Origin: Mycolicibacterium poriferae
GTDB lineage: Bacteria > Actinomycetota > Actinomycetes > Mycobacteriales > Mycobacteriaceae
DNA length: 64,000 bases
NCBI RefSeq assembly: GCF_010728325.1
Contig: NZ_AP022570.1
Coordinates: 4,526,001-4,590,000 of the forward strand
Reading direction: 5' to 3'
Shown here: in pieces, positions 58,169 through 64,000 of the stretch
Layout of the letters: each line of letters begins with the position of its first letter
Position numbering within the stretch: the first letter of the stretch is position 1
Program-made: the position numbers and the translations under genes
Notes under the pieces: model-generated
The model's input: the letters and a program-made list of their open reading frames with translations, nothing else
The model's database searches: none
Told to the model about the DNA's origin: nothing

Positions 58169-59662
58169 GTGAGGCCCCGTCGGCTGTTGGTGCGCTACGT
58201 CGCGGGCCTGTCCTGGGCCTACCTTCTGACGCTGGCCGAGGTCGTGGCGATCGTCATGTCGCTGGGCGGGCGGAGCACGTGGAATGCGCAGGGTCTGGTC
58301 ATCCTGGCCGTCCAGGTCATCGCGGGCACCACCCTCGTGGCCGTCGGCGCCACACTGACCGTGCGACCCACCCTGCGCTGGCTCGAAAGCGGTTCACCTC
58401 CCACCGACAAGCAGGTTCGAAACGCCTCGAGGATCACCCGACGGCAGGCGGCGATCACCTTGGCGCCGTGGATGTTGGCGACCGCGATCCTCATACCTCT
58501 GAACCACACCGCGGGGGCGGCGGCCCTCATGGTGATCGCGTCGACCATGCTGTTCGGCGCGGTGGCCACCGTCAGCACCGGCTTCCTGTTCACCCTGCGC
58601 ACCCTGCGCCCCATACTGGCCGGAGTCTCTCCGGGCCGGTATCGACGGTCGGTGCCGGGGGTCCGATCGCGGTTGTTGATCATGTGGCTGGTGTGCACGG
58701 CGCTGCCCGGATCGGCGATCGCGCTGCTGCTGGTCATGCGGTCCAACAGTTGGCTCATCGACGAGTCGACGTCGATCGACCTGGCCCTGTTGGTGTTGGC
58801 CCTGGTGGCCGTACTGCTCGGCCTGCGGGCCATGATCCTGGTGTCGATGTCGATCTCCGATCCGGTCAACCAGGTGATCGAGGCGATGGCCGAGGTCGAG
58901 CGCGGCCACATCGACCGTTCCGTCGACGTCTACGAATGGTCCGAGATCGGCCGGCTGCAGAGCGGCTTCAACAGCATGGTCGCCGGGCTGCGGGAACGCG
59001 ATCGACTCCGAGACCTGTTCGGCCGTCACGTCGGTGAGGAAGTCGCCCGCCACGCAGTCGCTGCCGAGGAGACATCCGCCGGAGACGAACGCGACGTCGC
59101 GGTGTTGTTCATCGATCTCGTCGACTCCACCCAGCTCGCCGTCGACCGCGAGCCTCACGAGGTCGCCGAGGTGCTCAATGCCTTCTTCCGCATCGTCGTG
59201 GCCCAGGTCGACGCACACCGCGGGCTCATCAACAAGTTTCAAGGCGACGCCGCGCTGGCGGTGTTCGGCGCGCCGCTGCGCGTCGACGACCCCGCTGCCG
59301 CCGCGATGTCGACAGCCCGCGCACTGGCCGACGAACTGCGTAGCTTGCCACTCGATTTCGGCATCGGAGTGTCGGCCGGTCCGGTGTTCGCCGGCAACAT
59401 CGGAGCCGAGAACCGCTATGAGTACACCGTCGTCGGCGATGCCGTCAACGAGGCGGCCAGGTTGGCCGATCACGCGAAAGAATTCGGCACCCGCACACTG
59501 TGTTCCGGCACCGCGAGGTCCGCCGCCACGCCCGCCGAGCGAGCCTGCTGGGTCCCCGTCGGTCAGACCACACTGCGCGGGCGAAGCACCGCCACCGACC
59601 TGTTCGCCCCGCGGCGACCGGAATCGCCTCATCCTCCGCACAAGACGGCGTCCACTGCCTGA
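58169..59662 (+). CDS. Membrane-bound class III adenylate cyclase with HAMP domain
   Basis: 497 residues, GTG start. About six hydrophobic segments occupy residues 10-230, a HAMP linker follows (SDPVNQVIEAMAEVERGHID, about 231-283), then the cyclase domain. The metal aspartates are D316 (LFIDLVDST) and D360 (KFQGDAALAVFGAP), K356 and the aspartate in YTVVGDAVNEAARL select ATP, and the asparagine and arginine of the last motif are present, so it should be active. It resembles the Rv1318c-Rv1320c/Rv3645 group. It makes cAMP, linking membrane or lipid signals to regulation. It has its own 86-base upstream gap with no palindrome. Confidence 0.92.
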   Translation: MRPRRLLVRYVAGLSWAYLLTLAEVVAIVMSLGGRSTWNAQGLVILAVQVIAGTTLVAVGATLTVRPTLRWLESGSPPTDKQVRNASRITRRQAAITLAPWMLATAILIPLNHTAGAAALMVIASTMLFGAVATVSTGFLFTLRTLRPILAGVSPGRYRRSVPGVRSRLLIMWLVCTALPGSAIALLLVMRSNSWLIDESTSIDLALLVLALVAVLLGLRAMILVSMSISDPVNQVIEAMAEVERGHIDRSVDVYEWSEIGRLQSGFNSMVAGLRERDRLRDLFGRHVGEEVARHAVAAEETSAGDERDVAVLFIDLVDSTQLAVDREPHEVAEVLNAFFRIVVAQVDAHRGLINKFQGDAALAVFGAPLRVDDPAAAAMSTARALADELRSLPLDFGIGVSAGPVFAGNIGAENRYEYTVVGDAVNEAARLADHAKEFGTRTLCSGTARSAATPAERACWVPVGQTTLRGRSTATDLFAPRRPESPHPPHKTASTA

Positions 59663-59683
59663 GCGATCTTCCGGACGGTGTCG

Positions 59684-59743
59684 CTAGGTCGCGTACCGCA
59701 CCAGCACATGGCCGATCTGCTGTTCGCCGGTGCGGTCGGTCAT
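59684..59743 (-). CDS. 19-codon mini-ORF coupled to the DUF35 gene
   Basis: An ATG overlaps the DUF35 stop (ATGA) and is followed by 18 more codons and TAG. The same four-base coupling joins the DUF35 gene to the thiolase gene, so ribosomes would be expected to continue here. It could be a real short peptide, or the remaining N-terminus of a gene lost by a nonsense mutation or deletion. After the TAG I see no continuing frame of interest before the cyclase stop. Confidence 0.35.
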   Translation of the reverse strand: MTDRTGEQQIGHVLVRYAT

Positions 59744-60171
59744 CGTGGATCCGCAGGCTCGTAGCGCAGCATCGTCACATCGTGCTCGGGGTAGTCACAG
59801 AAAACCGGGCGCACCCGCATGCCCACGGCGATGTCGCCGGGCTCGACGTTGACCAACTCGGTGGTCACCCTGGGCCCTTCGTCCCATTCCACGATGGCCA
59901 GCAACTGAGGCACCGCGTCCGCGAAATGCGGCCCGACGGGCCGGCGGGCCACCGTGAACGAATACACCGTGCCCATCCCCGAGATCTCGCGCCACTCCAG
60001 GTCGTCGGCCAATGTGCGCGGGGCACGCACCCGCGGATAGAACACATACGAGCCCGACGACGGCGAATACTGGATCACGACCCGATGTTCGGCCAGGGCA
60101 TCCCAGAACGGCGCGGTGGTCGGTGTCTTGACCGGCATCGGGCGCTGAAACATCGACGGATCCACGCTCAA
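59740..60171 (-). CDS. DUF35 OB-fold protein without zinc-ribbon cysteines, thiolase partner
   Basis: 143 residues. The domain order is that of DUF35: an N-terminal helix (TAPFWDALAEHRVVIQ), the ribbon region and an OB fold (ISGMGTVYSFTVARRPV; GDIAVGMRVRPVF). In the ribbon the usual C-x2-C positions read S36-P-S-S39, and the second pair is missing as well, so no zinc can bind there. It overlaps the Ltp2-like thiolase gene by four bases. Known partners of this type, such as the DUF35 part of ChsH2 with Ltp2, form an aldolase that removes a side chain from steroid-CoA thioesters. I infer a similar complex here. Confidence 0.88.
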   Translation of the reverse strand: MSVDPSMFQRPMPVKTPTTAPFWDALAEHRVVIQYSPSSGSYVFYPRVRAPRTLADDLEWREISGMGTVYSFTVARRPVGPHFADAVPQLLAIVEWDEGPRVTTELVNVEPGDIAVGMRVRPVFCDYPEHDVTMLRYEPADPR

Positions 60172-61376
60172 TCCCCTTCCAGCACGAGGGTGGTCTGTTC
60201 GGAGAGTATGCCGCCGTTGCCGGACACGAAGGCCCGATCACAGCCGGCGACCTGAGCGGGCCCCGCGCGCCCCATGATCTGGCGGGTGGCGTCACAGACG
60301 TGGTGCATGCCGCCCGCGTTGCCCGCCTGCCCGAAACCGAGCTGGCCGCCCGCGGTGTTGAGCGGGAAGTCACCGCGGAAGGTCAGGTCGCGGGCGGCGA
60401 CGAACTCCATGCCCGTGCCCTTCGCGCAGAAGCCCGCGTCCTCGAGGCTGAGCAGCACGGTGATGGTGTAGCAGTCGTAGATCGAGACCATGTCCATCTG
60501 CTCCCTGGTCAAGCCCGACATCGTGAATGCGGTGTCGGCCGCCCGGGTGATCGGGGTGTGCAGCAGATCGGCGGCATAGGTCGGCGTCTTGAACGGCACA
60601 TGCTCACCGAAGCCCTTGATCCACACCGGACGGTTCTTGGCGCGTGCCGCCACCTCGGCGCCGGCGACCACGACGGCCGCCCCGCCCACGCACGGCATGA
60701 CGATCTCGAGCATGTGCAGAGGGTCGGCGATGACCGGGCTCGCCAGCACGTCGTCGATGGTCAGCGGCGTGTGCTGCCAGATCGCGCCCTCGGTGTGGTT
60801 GGCGTTGACCCGCTGGTCGACAACGATCTTGGCCATCGCGCGCTCGTCGTAGCCGTACACCGCGGCATACCGCTGGGCCACCTGTCCGTACGGACCGTTC
60901 TGACCGAGGTTGCCGTACGGGATCTCGAATTCGGCTTGCGGTGAGCCGAATTGGTTGCTCGACGCACCGAAGAAGACCGCATCCGAGAGCGGCTTGGGTT
61001 TCTTCTCCGAGGTGTGGGTGATGTAGCGGGCGGGGATCGCACACAGCACCACGTCGCAGATGCCCAGTTCGATCGCCGCGGCCGCCCGCCACACCATGGC
61101 CGCCGCCGTCGCACCACCCAGGTCGACATGCTCGGCGAAGTTGGCGTCCACGCCGAGGTATTCGGCCACCGTCGAGGGAACGAAGATCTCCGACTCGGCG
61201 AGCGGAGACGTGGTGATGCCGTTCACCAGTTCCGCGGACAGACCCGCATCGGCCAACGCCGCGGCCGACAGCTCGGCCCACTGTTCGAGCGTGAACGGTG
61301 CGACCGTCGCCTTGTTCATGCGCTCAGGCGGCAACTCCACGTAGCCGACGATCGCGGCGTCACCGCGTAATCCCAT
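60168..61376 (-). CDS. Thiolase-superfamily lipid-transfer-type protein (Ltp2-like aldolase)
   Basis: 402 residues. The fold is that of SCP2-type thiolases: GDAAIVGYVELP at the start, MVSIYDCYTITVLLSLEDAGFC, NTAGGQLGFGQAGNAGGMHHVCDATRQ near the end. The first nucleophilic cysteine of thiolases is absent: the equivalent place reads DLGGAT (residues 85-90). That is the state of Ltp2-type retro-aldolases, which do not use a covalent thiolase mechanism. With the DUF35 gene overlapping at its end this is probably a side-chain-shortening aldolase for a bulky CoA thioester. It lies 27 bases downstream of the fused acyl-CoA dehydrogenase, its likely functional predecessor. Confidence 0.9.
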   Translation of the reverse strand: MGLRGDAAIVGYVELPPERMNKATVAPFTLEQWAELSAAALADAGLSAELVNGITTSPLAESEIFVPSTVAEYLGVDANFAEHVDLGGATAAAMVWRAAAAIELGICDVVLCAIPARYITHTSEKKPKPLSDAVFFGASSNQFGSPQAEFEIPYGNLGQNGPYGQVAQRYAAVYGYDERAMAKIVVDQRVNANHTEGAIWQHTPLTIDDVLASPVIADPLHMLEIVMPCVGGAAVVVAGAEVAARAKNRPVWIKGFGEHVPFKTPTYAADLLHTPITRAADTAFTMSGLTREQMDMVSIYDCYTITVLLSLEDAGFCAKGTGMEFVAARDLTFRGDFPLNTAGGQLGFGQAGNAGGMHHVCDATRQIMGRAGPAQVAGCDRAFVSGNGGILSEQTTLVLEGD

Positions 61377-61403
61377 GTGACACTTCCTTGTCGGTTGGCG
61401 CCG

Positions 61404-63656
61404 TCACCGGCGGGGCAGGCCGAGAATCATCTGCGCGATGATGTTGAGCTGAATCTCCTTGGTCCCGCCACCGATGAGTTCGGCGGGCAGATGGAAGTAC
61501 GGCTCGACCACCGACGGCGAGTCGTCCGCTGCTGCCCTCTCCGTCAACGCCGCTGGTGCGGTGAGCTCCAGAGTGGCTTTGAACGTGCGTCGCAGCATGA
61601 CGTTCATCGCCACCTTGGCGATGCTGGAGGCCGGGCCGGCCGGCTGTCCGTCGAGCAGCCGGATCACCTCGCGCACCGCCAGCACCTTGATCGCGTTGGC
61701 GTACGCATCGGCTTCGCCCAACGCCGACAGCACCCGGTGCTGATCCGGGCCCCCTTCGTTGGCCAGCCTTCGCAGTATCCCGGCTCGGTCGGCGTTGACG
61801 TAGCCGCTGATCGCCACCCGCTCCTGCGCCATCGTGGCGATGGCCAGGCCCCAGCCGTCGGTCGGCCCGCCCAGCAGCATCTCGTCGGGCACGAACACGT
61901 CGTCGAGGAAGACCTCGTTGAAGTGGGCCTCGCCGTTGGCCTGCCGGATGGGCTGCAGCTCGATGCCCTCGGCGCGCATGTCGACGATGAAATAGCCCAG
62001 ACCGCGGTGCTTCGCGGCGTCAGGGTCGGTGCGGGCCAGCAGCGCACCGTAGTCCGCGGTGTGCGCCGACGAAGTCCAGATCTTGTGTCCGTTGATGCGC
62101 CATCCGCCGTCGACCTTGGTCGCCCGGGTGGTCAGCGACGCCAGATCCGACCCGGCGCCGGGTTCACTGAACAACTGACACCAGCCCAGCTCGCCTCGCT
62201 GGGTGGCGGGAATGAATCGCTGCTGCAGATGCTCCGGCGCGGCGCTGATCACGCTGGGCAGAATCCATTCGGCGATGTTCAGCGACGGCCGGACGAGATC
62301 CGGCCGCTTGGCGAACTCCTCGTCGAGGATCAGTTGTTGGCGCGGCGTGGCATTCACGCCCCACGGTCGGGGCCAGTGCGGGGCGATCAGGCCGGCCTCG
62401 GCGAGCAACGTGCGCTGCGGGCCGGTGGCCAGGTTCGGGTAGTCACCCTGGCGGCCCGGCTTGTCGTTGCGCAATGTCGCCGCCTCGTCGAGGACGGCCG
62501 CCACGCTCGAGCGGAACTCGCTGTCCTGATCGCCCAACTTCACCGAAACGTCGCGGTCATGGGTACGGCTCAATTCGCCGAGAGCGTGCGCATGACGTCC
62601 TGCCGGTCCGATCGACGCAGCCAGGCTGGTGGCTTTCCGCCAGTAGAGGTGGAGGTCGTGCTCCCAGGTGAAGCCGATGGCGCCGAACATCGTCAGGGTG
62701 TCGAGTACCAGCTCCGGCGCCGGGCTGACGGCCATCAGCGCGGCCCCCGCCGCCGCGATCTCGTGCTGCACCCGGTCTTCCTCGGCCGCGCGGACGGCGT
62801 CCCACGCCGCCGAGGTGGCCAGTTCACAGTTCACCAGCAGCATGGCGGCCTGATGCTGCAACGCCTGGAAGGTCCCGATGGGCTTGCCGAACTGCTCGCG
62901 GGTACGCAGATGGTCGGTGACGGCGTCCACGCACCAGCGAATGGCGCCCACCGCCGCGCAGGCCGTCAGCGCCACGGCCAGGCACCGGGCCCGCACCGCG
63001 TCGATCCCGGCGAGGAGTGAATCGGGTTCGGCGACATACCCGTCGAAATGCACGACGCCGACATCGACGGTCTTGTCAGTGCTCTCGAGCGCGTCGATCC
63101 GCACGCCGGGGCCGGTCGGATCGACCACGAACCAGAGGATCTCGTCCCCGGTGTCGGTGGCCGTTTCGCCGACAGCAGCGACCAGAAGCAGGTCGGCCGC
63201 ACACACCCCCGGCGCCGGGGTCGCGGTTCCGGTGATCATCCAGCCTGTCTCCGCCGGCCGGGCCGTGACACGACGCGAATCCGGCAGCAGTACCGATGCC
63301 GGCTCACCGCGGGCCAGCCGCGTCAACACCGCACTCTTCGCCTCGGGCTCGTCGGCGAGTTGGGCGAGCGCGCCGGCGATGACCGTCGACACCAGCGGGC
63401 CTGGCAGCATCGCGGTCGCGGCGGCCTCGAGCACGCAGGCACAGTCCAACAGCGTGCCGCCCTGCCCGCCGACCTCATCGGGCAGGTGAACCGCGTGAAA
63501 CCCGTTGACGACGAACTCATCCCACCACTGCGGCAGTTCACCGCGGGCCACCGCGTCGAATGCCTCGCGGGTCTTGTCGACCGGCGCGTGACGCTGCGCG
63601 AACTGGGCCACGGCTTCGGCCAGCTGCTGCTGTTCGGGAGTCAGCGCGATCGTCAC
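61404..63656 (-). CDS. Fused two-domain acyl-CoA dehydrogenase (FadE34/FadE22 type)
   Basis: 750 residues from GTG 63656, whose start overlaps the epimerase stop (GTGA). Two dehydrogenase modules follow each other. The first, about residues 1-360, has LTPEQQQLAEAVAQFA and GAIGFTWEHDLHLYWR. The second, about 370-750, has QLFSEPGAGSDLASLTTRA and GGGTKEIQLNIIAQMILG. They correspond to the two unlike subunits of heteromeric dehydrogenases joined in one chain, as in FadE34, FadE22 and FadE6. It should desaturate the side chain of a bulky acyl-CoA, giving the substrate for hydration and the Ltp2-like aldolase next to it. No separate hydratase is in this operon as seen. Confidence 0.9.
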   Translation of the reverse strand: MTIALTPEQQQLAEAVAQFAQRHAPVDKTREAFDAVARGELPQWWDEFVVNGFHAVHLPDEVGGQGGTLLDCACVLEAAATAMLPGPLVSTVIAGALAQLADEPEAKSAVLTRLARGEPASVLLPDSRRVTARPAETGWMITGTATPAPGVCAADLLLVAAVGETATDTGDEILWFVVDPTGPGVRIDALESTDKTVDVGVVHFDGYVAEPDSLLAGIDAVRARCLAVALTACAAVGAIRWCVDAVTDHLRTREQFGKPIGTFQALQHQAAMLLVNCELATSAAWDAVRAAEEDRVQHEIAAAGAALMAVSPAPELVLDTLTMFGAIGFTWEHDLHLYWRKATSLAASIGPAGRHAHALGELSRTHDRDVSVKLGDQDSEFRSSVAAVLDEAATLRNDKPGRQGDYPNLATGPQRTLLAEAGLIAPHWPRPWGVNATPRQQLILDEEFAKRPDLVRPSLNIAEWILPSVISAAPEHLQQRFIPATQRGELGWCQLFSEPGAGSDLASLTTRATKVDGGWRINGHKIWTSSAHTADYGALLARTDPDAAKHRGLGYFIVDMRAEGIELQPIRQANGEAHFNEVFLDDVFVPDEMLLGGPTDGWGLAIATMAQERVAISGYVNADRAGILRRLANEGGPDQHRVLSALGEADAYANAIKVLAVREVIRLLDGQPAGPASSIAKVAMNVMLRRTFKATLELTAPAALTERAAADDSPSVVEPYFHLPAELIGGGTKEIQLNIIAQMILGLPRR

Positions 63657-64000
63657 CGAGGACCCCCGACCGGCGCCGCGGGCCGGCGGGTGTCGTGGAA
63701 GAACTCCGCGGCCTCCTCGATGGCTTCCGGGGTCGGGCGCGGATTCCAACCGAGCTCGGAGACGGCCTTGGAGTGATCGAGAGGGGTCATGATGTGCATG
63801 AGACGAACATTGAGCGGGGTGAGCATGGTGTCCTTTCGACGGACGCGGGCCAGCGCGCTACCGAGGTAGCTCGCCGCGGACAGCACCCCGATCGGAACGC
63901 TGAACCGCGGCGGTTTCACACCTACTGCAGCACAACCGATCTCGTGAATCTCACGAGTGGCCATGTACCGCTCGGAGACGATGTAACGTTCCCCCACACG
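63653..64000 (-). CDS. NAD-dependent epimerase/dehydratase family protein, C-terminal part (cut by window edge)
   Basis: The last 115 residues of an extended-type SDR; the Rossmann domain lies outside the right edge. GERYIVSERYMATREIHEI and the FSVPIGVLSAASYLG segment are typical of the substrate domain in dihydroflavonol-reductase/3-beta-hydroxysteroid-dehydrogenase-like proteins. LDHSKAVSELGWNPRPTPEAIEEAAEFF is the standard C-terminal helix. It is translationally coupled to the fused dehydrogenase. It probably acts on a ring or side-chain hydroxyl in the same pathway; the substrate is unknown. Confidence 0.87.
   Translation of the reverse strand, partial: RVGERYIVSERYMATREIHEIGCAAVGVKPPRFSVPIGVLSAASYLGSALARVRRKDTMLTPLNVRLMHIMTPLDHSKAVSELGWNPRPTPEAIEEAAEFFHDTRRPAAPVGGPR

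Noticed and set aside
1..64000. Mobile elements, CRISPR arrays, tRNA or rRNA genes
   Set aside because: No transposase or integrase protein, no regularly spaced repeats and no tRNA-like cloverleaf or rRNA sequence was seen; base composition looks even over the whole window.

Overview
This 64 kb window is high-GC actinobacterial DNA. It almost certainly comes from a fast-growing environmental mycobacterium (Mycolicibacterium-like) or a very close relative. The reasons are a WS/DGAT acyltransferase next to a FadD12-type ligase and its acyltransferase partner, a mycofactocin-type short-chain dehydrogenase, an F420-type luciferase-fold oxidoreductase, several heteromeric (alpha2beta2-type) acyl-CoA dehydrogenases, many GTG starts and stop/start overlaps, and many P450s and CoA-transferases. 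The window holds no rRNA, tRNA, insertion sequence or CRISPR that I can see. No stretch longer than about 260 bases lacks a gene.

Layout. (1) 1-5366, minus strand: amidohydrolase, acyl-CoA dehydrogenase, CoA-transferase, enoyl-CoA hydratase and a thiolase cut by the left edge. (2) 5591-11433, plus: carboxymuconolactone-decarboxylase-like protein, Rieske oxygenase, small protein, amidohydrolase-fold protein, NTF2-like protein and a pair of acyl-CoA dehydrogenases. (3) 11506-15556: enoyl-CoA hydratase, a TetR regulator, P450 and mycofactocin-type SDR. (4) 15712-20744: a lipid-storage island (WS/DGAT, FadD12-like ligase, acyltransferase, epimerase). (5) 20748-41508, minus: 19 consecutive genes with no gap above 43 bp. 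They encode MhpA/MhpB-like ring hydroxylation and meta-cleavage, two alpha/beta hydrolases, a KstD-like dehydrogenase, a luciferase-like monooxygenase with FMN reductase, a P450 with its ferredoxin, a TetR regulator, a twin M24 pair, an amidohydrolase, an enoyl-CoA hydratase, a double CoA-transferase and SDRs. (6) 41536-58082: short divergent operons for an IclR regulator, a second KstD-like enzyme, MeaB, SDRs, two CoA ligases, another acyl-CoA dehydrogenase pair, a 2Fe-2S ferredoxin and a split B12-dependent acyl-CoA mutase. (7) 58169-64000: a membrane adenylate cyclase, then an Ltp2-like thiolase with a DUF35 protein, a fused acyl-CoA dehydrogenase and an epimerase cut by the right edge.

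How it fits together. Five perfect copies of the palindrome GAGAATnnnATTCTC lie in five separate promoter regions spread over 45 kb, and there are further degenerate copies. They sit before the Rieske operon, the TetR gene, the 19-gene operon/IclR pair, the MeaB/SDR pair and the ligase/ferredoxin pair. I read this as one regulon for breaking down a ring-containing, probably isoprenoid or aromatic-acid substrate: oxygenases and KstD-like enzymes would prepare and open the ring, CoA-transferases and ligases activate the acids, acyl-CoA dehydrogenases, hydratases and SDRs run beta-oxidation, and the B12 mutase deals with a branched acyl-CoA. The substrate and the regulator of the palindrome are inferred, not shown by the sequence. 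The TetR at 12515, which carries a perfect site in its own promoter, is the best candidate regulator.
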